The notes under the pieces: model-generated | The model's database searches: none | What the model was told of the DNA's origin: nothing | The model's input: only the letters and a program-made list of their open reading frames with translations | NCBI GenBank assembly: GCA_946186115.1 | Contig: CAMHLV010000010.1 | Coordinates: forward strand, 1 to 55,533 | Reading direction: 5' to 3' | DNA length: 55,533 nt | Source: an uncultured Prevotella sp. | GTDB lineage: Bacteria; Bacteroidota; Bacteroidia; Bacteroidales; Bacteroidaceae | Program-made: the position numbers and the translations under genes | Shown here: in pieces, positions 42,313-50,366 of the stretch | How the letters are laid out: each line of letters begins with the position of its first letter | How positions within the stretch are numbered: the stretch's first letter is position 1

Positions 42313-43347
42313 ATGAAACCAATATTAGCAATAACTATGGGTGATCCCGCCGGCATCGGTCCGGAGATAACGGTGCGCGCCCTCAACCGCAAAGAAACAT
42401 ACGAACAGTGCCGCCCTATAGTGACTGGCGACGCAGAGATAATGCGCCAAGCCGTCAAGCTGCTTGGTCTTGACTTGCAGGTTAATGCCGTCGGCAGCGT
42501 CGGGGAGGCTCGGTTCGAATATGGAATAATCGATGTTTACGACCTGCAGTGTGTCGATCTCAGTACCTTTGAGTTCGGCAAGGTGCAGGCACAGTGTGGT
42601 AATGCCGCGTTTCAGTATATCAAGAAGGCCATAGAACTGGCAATGGCCGACGAGGTAGATGGTACTGTTACTGCCCCGTTGAACAAGGAGGCATTAAATC
42701 TGGCAGGTCATCACTACGACGGTCATACGGAGATTTATGCCACTTTTACTCATACTAAGAAGTATGCCATGATGCTGGCCGACGAGAATATCCGAGTCAT
42801 TCACGTCTCCACACATGTTCCATTAAGAAAGGCTTGCGACTTGGTAAAGAAGGCCCGTGTCATTGAGTGTGTCGAACTCATTGACGATGCTTGTCGTCAG
42901 TTCGGTATAGAGCAACCACTTATCGGTGTGGCTGGTCTCAACCCTCATAGTAGTGAGAACGGCATGTTCGGTTGGGAAGAGGCACAGGAAATAATCCCCG
43001 CCATCGAAGAACTTAAGCAACGTGGATTCAATGTCGATGGTCCAGTGCCGCCCGACAGCGTATTTGCCAAGGCCAAGTGTGGCAAGTACGATGGCGTGGT
43101 TGCCATGTATCACGACCAGGGACATATCCCCCTCAAGGTCTGTGCATTCAATTGGAACAAGGAAACTGGCAAAATGGAAAGTGCCTCGGGAGTAAACATT
43201 ACCCTTGGTCTGCCCATCATCCGTGTCTCTGTTGACCATGGTACAGCATTCGACGTCGCAGGTAAGGGTATTGCCAATGATAGTGCCATGACTCTCAGTA
43301 TCGACTATGCCACCCGTATGGCTATCTATCGGAAGAGTAAGAAATAA
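42313..43347 (+). CDS. PdxA2-type 4-phospho-four-carbon-acid dehydrogenase
   Basis: The ATG at 42313, one base after the previous stop, gives 344 residues beginning MKPILAITMGDPAGIGPEIT; 11 further upstream codons overlapping the dehydrogenase gene are rejected. Metal-ligand motifs are in HYDGHTEIYATF and MYHDQGHIPLK, and SVDHGTAFDVAGKG is family-typical. True PdxA oxidises 4-phosphohydroxythreonine for vitamin B6. Paralogues next to DUF1537 kinases oxidise 4-phospho-D-threonate or -erythronate, releasing CO2 and DHAP. The next gene is such a kinase, so this catabolic role is favoured. Confidence 0.88.
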   Translation: MKPILAITMGDPAGIGPEITVRALNRKETYEQCRPIVTGDAEIMRQAVKLLGLDLQVNAVGSVGEARFEYGIIDVYDLQCVDLSTFEFGKVQAQCGNAAFQYIKKAIELAMADEVDGTVTAPLNKEALNLAGHHYDGHTEIYATFTHTKKYAMMLADENIRVIHVSTHVPLRKACDLVKKARVIECVELIDDACRQFGIEQPLIGVAGLNPHSSENGMFGWEEAQEIIPAIEELKQRGFNVDGPVPPDSVFAKAKCGKYDGVVAMYHDQGHIPLKVCAFNWNKETGKMESASGVNITLGLPIIRVSVDHGTAFDVAGKGIANDSAMTLSIDYATRMAIYRKSKK

Positions 43348-43365
43348 TAGAAATAGACCGAGAGC

Positions 43366-44469
43366 ATGATAGTCATTGCCGATGACATCACTGGGGCTGC
43401 CGAAATAGCGGGTATTGCCTTTGAGCATGGACAGCAGGTCGGTTTGGTGTGTAGCAGTGCTACGTCCGTATGCGAGACTACTGTCATAGCCACTGATACC
43501 CGTTCGATGACCGAAGCGGAAGCTATAGCAGAAACTCTACGCATTGCAAATGCGCTCAAAGGGGAGACTCTTGCCTCTGGTGCAAGGTTGTTCCCGCAAT
43601 CAACGGGGAAACTTCCTTGTGTGTTATTCAAGAAGACCGACTCTGCCTTGCGTGGTCATGTTGTAGCCGAACTGCGTGCTCTCATGGAAGCCACTGGCTA
43701 CCGTCGTGCTGTATATTTGCCTGCCAATCCTTCAAAGGGGCGCATTATCCGTGGCGGAGAATACTATATAAACAGTACGCCCATCCATGAGACCGACTTC
43801 TCGTTCGATCCGGAATTCCCAGCCCGAACATCGTCGCTTAAAGAACGGTTCCCTGACGCAGAGGTTAGTGGTATCGTTATGCCTGATGCAGAGAGTGCTG
43901 ATGATATCCGACATGTCATAGACCAGTTTGCTGATGGACAGACACTCTTCGCTGGTGCAGCCGATTTGTTTGGCATTCTGCTTGAGAGTCGGAGGTTGTC
44001 TGGTTCGAAAATGATCTCAGAACCGAATAGGGACTTTGGAAACTCATGTCTTATTCTCTGCGGCAGTACCCAGAGCCGTGCTCTTGACATTGACATTCCC
44101 GTAGTACCTATGCCTCGTGCTATTTATGATGGCTCTGACAACCTCGATCTTTGGGATACGTCGGACTATGATGTCACACACAGCTTGATTCTCACCATTC
44201 CCCATGTCCATCGTACGGGTAAGGAAGTTGCCGTTCATCTGCGTACTGTCATGGCCGAAATGACCAGGCGTCTTGTAGCCCGTCATCGCCCAGAACAGCT
44301 AATAATCGAAGGCGGCGCTACAGCATGGGCTACGCTTAATGCCCTCGGCTGGACACAATTTAAAATAGAAAGGCAAGTCGCGCCCGGCGTCGTTCAGATG
44401 CGCGCTGACAATGGTACTCTGGTCACTCTAAAGCCAGGCAGTTATCCTTGGGGCGGACTATTTAAATAA
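43366..44469 (+). CDS. Four-carbon acid sugar kinase (DUF1537 family)
   Basis: A 367-residue kinase. The N-terminal MIVIADDITGAAEIAG is the family opening, KKTDSALRGHVVAEL the substrate loop, and the C-terminal nucleotide domain has IIEGGATAWATLNAL and APGVVQMRADNGTLVTLKPGSYPWGGLF. Known members phosphorylate D-threonate, D-erythronate or 3-oxo-tetronate at O4. It is shorter than the roughly 420 residues I recall for characterised members. With PdxA2 it should convert a tetronate to DHAP. The gap to PdxA2 is 18 bp. Confidence 0.88.
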   Translation: MIVIADDITGAAEIAGIAFEHGQQVGLVCSSATSVCETTVIATDTRSMTEAEAIAETLRIANALKGETLASGARLFPQSTGKLPCVLFKKTDSALRGHVVAELRALMEATGYRRAVYLPANPSKGRIIRGGEYYINSTPIHETDFSFDPEFPARTSSLKERFPDAEVSGIVMPDAESADDIRHVIDQFADGQTLFAGAADLFGILLESRRLSGSKMISEPNRDFGNSCLILCGSTQSRALDIDIPVVPMPRAIYDGSDNLDLWDTSDYDVTHSLILTIPHVHRTGKEVAVHLRTVMAEMTRRLVARHRPEQLIIEGGATAWATLNALGWTQFKIERQVAPGVVQMRADNGTLVTLKPGSYPWGGLFK

Positions 44470-44478
44470 TAATACACT

Positions 44479-44988
44479 ATGCAAGACAATAATCAGGAGA
44501 TATTCCCCTTAGTAGATGCTGACGGCAACGTCATCGGTTCTGCTACTCGCGGCGAGTGCCACAACGGATCATACCTTTTACACCCTGTAGTCCATCTGCA
44601 CGTTTTCAACTCGCAAGGTGAGCTATATCTTCAGAAACGTCCTGAGTGGAAGGATATCCAGCCGGGCAAGTGGGATACAGCCGTTGGTGGCCATGTGGAC
44701 TTCGGAGAGAGTCCACGTGAGGCTTTGAACCGAGAGGTCCGCGAGGAACTGGGGATAACAGATTTCGAGCCTGTCTTCGTCGATAAATACGTCTTTGAAA
44801 GCCGTCGTGAGCGCGAACTAGTATATGTCAACCGCACCACTTACGACGGTCCTGTCTGTCCGTCTCAGGACGAACTGGCTGGTGGCCGTTTCTGGACAAT
44901 GCAAGAAATAAAGGATGCCATAGGTCATGACATCCTTACTCCAAATTTCGAGAGCGAGTTTCAGCGCTGTTTCCCCGATCTGCTATAG
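44479..44988 (+). CDS. NUDIX hydrolase (Idi/YfcD-like)
   Basis: A 169-residue NUDIX protein. The NUDIX box is present as GGHVDFGESPREALNREVREELGI. The N-terminal layout (FPLVDADGNVIGSATRGECHNGSYLLHPVVHLHVFNSQGELYLQKRP) resembles isopentenyl-diphosphate isomerase relatives and YfcD-type hydrolases. The substrate is unknown. It lies 9 bp after the kinase gene and is probably co-transcribed. Its stop codon touches the stop of the converging SIMPL gene. Confidence 0.85.
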   Translation: MQDNNQEIFPLVDADGNVIGSATRGECHNGSYLLHPVVHLHVFNSQGELYLQKRPEWKDIQPGKWDTAVGGHVDFGESPREALNREVREELGITDFEPVFVDKYVFESRRERELVYVNRTTYDGPVCPSQDELAGGRFWTMQEIKDAIGHDILTPNFESEFQRCFPDLL

Positions 44989-45693
44989 TCAGTCTTTCAG
45001 TGAGTAGGTTACGGTGGTCACTACGCGTACCTTTTTAATATAAGGGGTGTTGTCGTCGCGATTCTCGATAGAGAACTGTCCCTGGTCGGCACTGACTATC
45101 TTGTCAAGTTTTGAGTGTGAGTTCTCGGCAAACTGCTGTGCAGTCTTCTCTGCGTTCTCGATGGCCTCTTGCATCATCTTCGGTTTCATCTCCTTGAACG
45201 ACACATACTCGTACTTGACGGGATTCTCGTAGCCGCCGTCCACTATTGCCACACCTTCCTTCAGCAAGTCACCCTGACGGGCTATTATCTTTCTAACTTG
45301 TGCCACCTGGTTGCTGGTAACGGTGATTACCGACGTTACTATATAGCGATATGGCTTGTTGTTGTCGCTATATTCGCGTGCCTGCAAGTCAATCACCTGG
45401 GGGGCATTCTCAGTCAGTTCTGTCTCTTTGATACCATTGTTTAACAGGAAAGTCTTAATCTTCTTTTGTGTCGTTCCTATCCTGTTATACAAGTCGGTCA
45501 GGTCGTTGCCCACTTCTTTAGATACGATAGGCCAAGTTACCTTGTCTGCCTCAACTTCCTGTTCGGCCAGACCCTTTACGTTTACTTTGCGGTCCTTGTT
45601 GGCAAAGTTGTCAATACCAGCCTTGATGAACCAACCCAAGCAAACGATGCCCAATGCGATGAGGGCAGCTCCGATGATACGATTTTCTTTCAT
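44989..45693 (-). CDS. SIMPL-domain protein
   Basis: A 234-residue protein with one N-terminal membrane helix ([22 protein letters not shown]) and a SIMPL domain on the outside: [61 protein letters not shown], and [36 protein letters not shown]. The family is widespread, often linked to stress or envelope functions, and has no agreed biochemical role. It appears monocistronic. Confidence 0.85.
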   Translation of the reverse strand: MKENRIIGAALIALGIVCLGWFIKAGIDNFANKDRKVNVKGLAEQEVEADKVTWPIVSKEVGNDLTDLYNRIGTTQKKIKTFLLNNGIKETELTENAPQVIDLQAREYSDNNKPYRYIVTSVITVTSNQVAQVRKIIARQGDLLKEGVAIVDGGYENPVKYEYVSFKEMKPKMMQEAIENAEKTAQQFAENSHSKLDKIVSADQGQFSIENRDDNTPYIKKVRVVTTVTYSLKD

Positions 45694-45777
45694 AATGCTT
45701 CTTGTTTTGATGATTAACGCTGCAAAGATGCAAAAAAAATATATTTAACGTGCAGGGATTTCCCTATTTTTATGGAA

Positions 45778-46554
45778 TCATTTCCCTATTTCTGCTGTTT
45801 TCATCCAAAGATGTAGTTGATAGATAGCAGGGATAAGGATTAACAGAGAGAAGCCCACAGCCATAAGAACATTTGTGGAAGAGCCCTTGAAAATGTCTAT
45901 CAATTGTATGTCGGAACTGGGATAGAATGCATAGATAAGGTAAGCGGCCGAGTTGTTAGCCCAATGATATGCTATGCCGGGCAGAATGCTTCCCGTCCGC
46001 CAGTACATCCAGCCAAGCAATATTCCGATGACGAAAGCATGAGGCATCTGAGTTGGATTCATATGGATTAGTGAAAACAACATGGCAGAGATGATAATGG
46101 CAAACCATGGCGATAGCTTGTCAGATCGTAGAAGTGACTTTAGGATAGCACCACGGAAGACCAGCTCTTCTGCAAAAGGAGCCAATAGTCCAATAGCCAG
46201 GTATCCCCAGCGGTTGGTAATCATCATGTCGAATTCGTTTTCCAGAAAATTCGGCAATTCAGGCATCTGTTCCTGTATCCATGCTGATGGGATGATAGCT
46301 CCAAGGGCGGCAATGACGCTCCAGGTAAGAACCTTCCACTGACGGGTACGGAGCCATTTGGGCGATACTTCTGCCCAACGGGCGATCAGGAAAATAGCAA
46401 TTACCAGAATATTGGTTATTACTACTGTTGTAATCATCATAGCTGAGGAGTATGTTTGCTTCTCGGCCAGCAACTCCCATAGATATTTTATTGCAAAACC
46501 ACAAATGATATTTATGGCAACAAATTCGAGAGTGTAGATAATGGCATTCTTCAT
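45778..46554 (-). CDS. CPBP-family intramembrane metalloprotease
   Basis: A 258-residue protein with about 7-8 membrane helices and the CPBP motifs: FAEELVFRGAIL (EExxxR), FSLIHMNPTQMPHAFVIGILLGWMYWRTG (FxxxH) and a final HWANNSAAYLIY. Members are membrane proteases that process peptides or take part in resistance to peptide toxins. The start overlaps the ribF stop by 4 bp, so it is in the ribF operon. The natural substrate is unknown. Confidence 0.9.
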   Translation of the reverse strand: MKNAIIYTLEFVAINIICGFAIKYLWELLAEKQTYSSAMMITTVVITNILVIAIFLIARWAEVSPKWLRTRQWKVLTWSVIAALGAIIPSAWIQEQMPELPNFLENEFDMMITNRWGYLAIGLLAPFAEELVFRGAILKSLLRSDKLSPWFAIIISAMLFSLIHMNPTQMPHAFVIGILLGWMYWRTGSILPGIAYHWANNSAAYLIYAFYPSSDIQLIDIFKGSSTNVLMAVGFSLLILIPAIYQLHLWMKTAEIGK

Positions 46555-47447
46555 ATAATATGTTTATAAGATTCTTTGTTCAGTAATTCTTCAGCTCGCA
46601 CAGCATCGCATTGCAACTGTTCCTTGAGCGCCTCCATACTTTCGAAATAGCGTTCAGAGCGTAGCCTCTCCACAAAATATATACTTATTTCCTGCCCATA
46701 GAGATCTTTGCTCAGTCCTATCACGTGTACTTCCAGCGTCTGTTTATGTCCGTTGAATGTGGGGCGCATGCCGATATTCATCATTCCATGTCTGAGTTTT
46801 TTGCTGTTTTCTAACTTAACCATTACGGCATATACCCCTGGGGCTGGAATAATCTGGCATCTGTCATGTGGCACCATGTTGGCTGTGGGGAAACCAAGTT
46901 TTGTGCCAATGTGCTCACCGTGTTCCACACTGCCGGTAATAGTATAAGGATGTCCAAGGCATTGGGCAGCATCGCTCACTTGCCCCTGCTGTAGATGTTG
47001 GCGGATGCGGGAAGAACTCACTTCGCCATCGGCGGGCAACTGACGTACCTCGATATTCAGTTCCCGACCATAGCGAACGTAATCTTCAAAACCCTCAACG
47101 CGATTGTGTCCGAAACGGTTGTCATAGCCTATTAGCAATATTCTGACATGAAAGCGTTCCTTGAGCACCTGTTCCATGAACTCTCGGGCAGTCATGGCTT
47201 TCAGTTCGTCTGTAAAGGGAAGAATCTCAATACGGTCTATGCCGGCATTGGAGATCAGTGTGGTTTTTTCTTCCAATGGAGTGAGAAGCGACTGCTTGCG
47301 GTCGAATGTAATGACTAATGACTGCAAGCCATGCTGTCGCGCATCATTCACCACTTGGCGTAAGACAAACTGATGACCGCGGTGAACCCCGTCAAACATT
47401 CCTATGGTGGCTACATATCCTTTTTCTTCCATGTTCGTTGTATCCAT
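46551..47447 (-). CDS. ribF: Bifunctional riboflavin kinase / FAD synthetase
   Basis: A 298-residue enzyme that makes FMN and FAD from riboflavin. The N-terminal nucleotidyltransferase has IGMFDGVHRGHQFVL, VITFDRKQ and the ISSSR-like SSSRIRQHLQQGQV. The C-terminal kinase has ITGSVEHGEHIGTKLGFPTANM and YAVMVKLENSKKLRHGMMNIGMRPTFNG. The reading frame overlaps the end of the Ca2+-ATPase gene by 37 bp; the second ATG at 47432 would cut this to 22 bp. Translation coupling is likely. Confidence 0.95.
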   Translation of the reverse strand: MDTTNMEEKGYVATIGMFDGVHRGHQFVLRQVVNDARQHGLQSLVITFDRKQSLLTPLEEKTTLISNAGIDRIEILPFTDELKAMTAREFMEQVLKERFHVRILLIGYDNRFGHNRVEGFEDYVRYGRELNIEVRQLPADGEVSSSRIRQHLQQGQVSDAAQCLGHPYTITGSVEHGEHIGTKLGFPTANMVPHDRCQIIPAPGVYAVMVKLENSKKLRHGMMNIGMRPTFNGHKQTLEVHVIGLSKDLYGQEISIYFVERLRSERYFESMEALKEQLQCDAVRAEELLNKESYKHII

Positions 47448-49942
47448 CTGTATGTCTCACCTAACAATAGTACGGGCGAAGTCCCCAAAATAATACATGC
47501 CCACATGTCCCATGATAGAGGCTCTGTGCGGAACATCCTGCCGCCAAATGTAACAATAGCCCACTGTCCGAGAAGTATCAGGGCCAAAACAATCAGGAAG
47601 CCACGACATGCCCACAGGCGGCGGAATGCAGAATGGTTGGAACCGAGACTGCGGGCATTAAATAGGTTCCACCACTGCAACATAACGAAGATGCAGAAGA
47701 ATATTGTCAACTCCTTGGAGTCTATCCCCGCAATGAGTTCGAAATAGTATAGCAAACCGAATGTCAGTATGAAAAAGCCACCACCGATGATGGCAATGCC
47801 TTTGAACATCGAACGTGTTATTATGAAGGCATCCTGTGAGCGGGGGCTTTCGTTCATCACCTCACGAGATGGCGGCAGCGAGGCTAATGCCATGGCGGCA
47901 AAGGTGTCCATGATGAGGTTCACCCAAAGTATCTGGGTTATCGTGAGAGGCATCTCTGTACCGATGAATGCTCCAAAAAACACCAGCATTAGTGCAGTTG
48001 CGTTGACGGTGAGCTGGAAGAATATGAAGCGCTGTATGTTTTTATAGAGCGAGCGTCCCCACATCACTGCATGCACTATGCTACGGAACGAGTCGTCAAT
48101 CAACGTGATGTCACTGGCTTGTTTGGCTACGCTGGTTCCTGACCCCAGGGATAGTCCTACGTGTGCCCGGTTCAGTGCCGGAGCATCGTTAGTGCCGTCA
48201 CCTGTTACTGACACCACCTCGCCACGTTGCTGGAGCAGCGACACCAGTCGTTGCTTGTCTGACGGCCGTGCTCTCGACATTACTTTCAGATCACCGACAA
48301 TCTGTAATGCTTCTTTGTCGCTGAGGCTTGCAAATTCCTGACCGGTAATGGCTTCTCTCTTGTTTAATAGTCCTTGGCTGTTACCTTCAATATTCAGGAT
48401 TCCTGTCTGACGTGCAATCTCTAAGGCTGTAGCAGAGGTGTCGCCTGTGACAATCTTTACGTCAATGCCTGCATGGCGGCATTGGCTTATGGCTTCTGGA
48501 ACCTCCTTTCGCAGCGGGTCGCTTATAGCAACTATTGCCAGCAGCGTCTTGTTTTTGGCAATAGCCAATGTTCGCATAGCGTGTTGCTGCCAGTCATTCA
48601 GTAGTTTTTCTGCTTCCTGCTTGTCTTCGGAACTGATGTCACACATGGCCATCACAATCTCTGGTGCTCCTTTAATATATAATGTGTCACCAATTGTAGT
48701 CGTCATATATTTGCGCTCCGTAGAGAAAGGTTCTCTTCTGGTGATGGGATTATTATCGCGAAGCTCTTGATAGTCGCACCCTTCACTTTGCAACCATCTC
48801 AATAAAGCCTGTTCTGTGGGGTTGCCCACGTCATGGGTAGCCGTGGTGTTTAAGGCGATCGCTTTATAGAGTTCTTCTTTATGACCTTCGTGTTTATAAT
48901 TCACCTCAGCCACAGTCATCTTATTTTCCGTGAGTGTTCCCGTCTTGTCCGTGCATATCACTGTGACAGCACCCATGGTCTCTGAGGCTTGCAGTTTACG
49001 AACGAGATCATTAGATTTCAGCATCCTCCGCATATTCAGGGCCAGGGCCAGGGTAATAGCCATAGGCAGTCCCTCGGGAACAGCCATAACAATCAGCGTT
49101 ACGGCCATCATGAAGTATCTTAGCACAATTTCTGTCATGCCGAGATAATCAGTGCTGTTGGTCCATAGAGGGTCCGTCAGAAAGTCGTGTATGAGGAAGA
49201 CCATGAAACTCGCAAAAGCTATCGTTCCTCCTACCTTACTGATAAGTTTTGCAAGTCGGGTGAGTTGGATATTCAGAGGGGTCTTCACACCTGTGAGTTC
49301 TGTGGCCTGATGAGCCACATTTCCTATTTCTGTGGAGTCTCCAACGGCTGTCACTACAAAGCGACCTGTACCACTCATCACCATCGATGAGCGTAGCAGC
49401 ATATTCTTGGGATAAGTCTCTTGGTGGCTGGTTTCCTCTTCGTAAACAACCTGTTTGGTGGTAATGGGTTCGCCTGTCAGACTGGATTCGTCAACCTGTA
49501 ATTCTGTAGCTTCCAGCAATTGCCCGTCGGCAGGAATCTCGTCGCCAGTCTCTACCAGCACAATGTCGCCTACCACAACTTCGCGACGGGCAATCTCCAT
49601 CACTCTGCCATCTCGCAGGACCTTTACTGCCTGCTCCTCACCCAACTGTGTCAACACGTCGAATCGTTTTACAGCATCCCGCTCAAAATAGAATCCAACA
49701 GTTGTAGCAAGTATTACGGCGGCAATAATACCTATTGTTTCGATGAAATCATGCCTTATAAAAGCCAAGACAAGCGACACTAATGCTGCCACCAGCAGAA
49801 TGCGAATCATCGGGTCTTCATATTTTTCCAGATATAGACGCCACATTGACTGCCGCTTAGGAGGAGTAAGCACATTTTCGCCATATCTCTCTCTGCTAAG
49901 CAACACCTCCTGGGGTGTTAGTCCTTGTTTTCTTTTGTTCAT
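47411..49942 (-). CDS. Calcium-transporting P-type ATPase (PMCA/SERCA-like)
   Basis: An 843-residue inner-membrane pump. A cation-ATPase N-domain starts the chain (GLTPQEVLLSRERYGENVLTPP). Motifs in order are LTGEPI (actuator), the ion-binding PEGLPMAITLAL in M4, the phosphorylation site CDKTGTLTEN, KGAPEI in the nucleotide domain and VTGDGTNDAPALNRAHVGLSLG in the hinge. M5-M6 carry NATALMLVFFGAFIG and LWVNLIMDTFAAMALA. It probably exports Ca2+. First gene of an operon with ribF and the CPBP protease; the -7 box lies almost at the ATG, so the mRNA has very little leader. Confidence 0.93.
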   Translation of the reverse strand: MNKRKQGLTPQEVLLSRERYGENVLTPPKRQSMWRLYLEKYEDPMIRILLVAALVSLVLAFIRHDFIETIGIIAAVILATTVGFYFERDAVKRFDVLTQLGEEQAVKVLRDGRVMEIARREVVVGDIVLVETGDEIPADGQLLEATELQVDESSLTGEPITTKQVVYEEETSHQETYPKNMLLRSSMVMSGTGRFVVTAVGDSTEIGNVAHQATELTGVKTPLNIQLTRLAKLISKVGGTIAFASFMVFLIHDFLTDPLWTNSTDYLGMTEIVLRYFMMAVTLIVMAVPEGLPMAITLALALNMRRMLKSNDLVRKLQASETMGAVTVICTDKTGTLTENKMTVAEVNYKHEGHKEELYKAIALNTTATHDVGNPTEQALLRWLQSEGCDYQELRDNNPITRREPFSTERKYMTTTIGDTLYIKGAPEIVMAMCDISSEDKQEAEKLLNDWQQHAMRTLAIAKNKTLLAIVAISDPLRKEVPEAISQCRHAGIDVKIVTGDTSATALEIARQTGILNIEGNSQGLLNKREAITGQEFASLSDKEALQIVGDLKVMSRARPSDKQRLVSLLQQRGEVVSVTGDGTNDAPALNRAHVGLSLGSGTSVAKQASDITLIDDSFRSIVHAVMWGRSLYKNIQRFIFFQLTVNATALMLVFFGAFIGTEMPLTITQILWVNLIMDTFAAMALASLPPSREVMNESPRSQDAFIITRSMFKGIAIIGGGFFILTFGLLYYFELIAGIDSKELTIFFCIFVMLQWWNLFNARSLGSNHSAFRRLWACRGFLIVLALILLGQWAIVTFGGRMFRTEPLSWDMWACIILGTSPVLLLGETYRWIQRTWKKKDM

Positions 49943-49950
49943 ATCGGCTG

Positions 49951-49980
49951 CAAAGTTACATAAAAATGTTAAAATCCAAA
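49951..49980 (-). promoter_or_regulatory. Promoter of the Ca2+-ATPase operon
   Basis: Minus strand: TTTG (49980-49977), spacer 18, TAACTTTG (49958-49951). Transcription should start within a few bases of the ATG at 49942, giving a nearly leaderless mRNA. Confidence 0.65.
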
Positions 49981-49984
49981 AATT

Positions 49985-50012
49985 CTTTAATCTTTAATCT
50001 TTAATCTTTAAA
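49985..50012. repeat. Heptamer tandem repeat upstream of the tRNA
   Basis: TCTTTAA is repeated four times head to tail just upstream of the tRNA promoter, in the divergent gap with the ATPase gene. Confidence 0.8.
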
Positions 50013-50020
50013 CTTTTTAG

Positions 50021-50028
50021 TACCTTTG
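50021..50028 (+). promoter_or_regulatory. -7 box of the tRNA promoter
   Basis: TACCTTTG followed by CACCC, 20 bp before the mature tRNA 5' end. The heptamer repeat occupies the -33 zone. Confidence 0.75.
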
Positions 50029-50048
50029 CACCCGCTTACAAAAGCACT

Positions 50049-50122
50049 GGACTTGTAGCTCAGTTGGTTAGAGCAACAGACTCATAATCTGGAGGTCCCT
50101 GGTTCAAGCCCAGGCTGGTCCA
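50049..50122 (+). tRNA. tRNA with CAT anticodon (Met, possibly Ile2)
   Basis: A 74-nt cloverleaf without encoded CCA. D-stem GCTC/GAGC, anticodon loop CTCATAA with CAT at 50083-50085, T-arm CCTGG-TTCAAGC-CCAGG and discriminator A at 50122. Two imperfect positions are seen: U6-U67 in the acceptor stem and A27-G43 in the anticodon stem. The CAT anticodon means elongator Met, or Ile2 if modified to lysidine. The mobile element starts directly downstream. Confidence 0.9.
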
Positions 50123-50127
50123 CACTG

Positions 50128-50170
50128 AAAATCAGCAACTTAGAAGAAAATTCGAGTTGCTGATTTTTAT
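50128..50170 (+). terminator. Hairpin terminator after the tRNA
   Basis: Perfect 13-bp arms AAAATCAGCAACT (50128-50140) and AGTTGCTGATTTT (50155-50167) with a 14-nt loop, then TATTTTT. It may belong to the tRNA unit or to the end of the inserted element. Confidence 0.8.
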
Positions 50171-50196
50171 TTTTGCGAACGATTTGCGAACGATTT
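50171..50196. repeat. Left 26-bp GCGAACGATTT repeat of the element
   Basis: TTTTGCGAACGATTTGCGAA then CGATTT: two tandem GCGAACGATTT units. It matches 55421-55446 at 25 of 26 positions in the same orientation. Position about 50 bp inside the left end fits an integrase arm-binding site. Confidence 0.75.
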
Positions 50197-50366
50197 ATAA
50201 TGTGTATTGATAATTACTTTTGATACGAAAACCGCACTATTTGAGAAACTTTTGATATAAATCGACAAATCAACGCAGTAATGCTAACTTATCAAGGAGA
50301 GGTTAGCAAAGACAAAAAAGGTCGCCTCAAAGGGCGACCAAAATATAAGGGAAAAAGAACAAGCAT

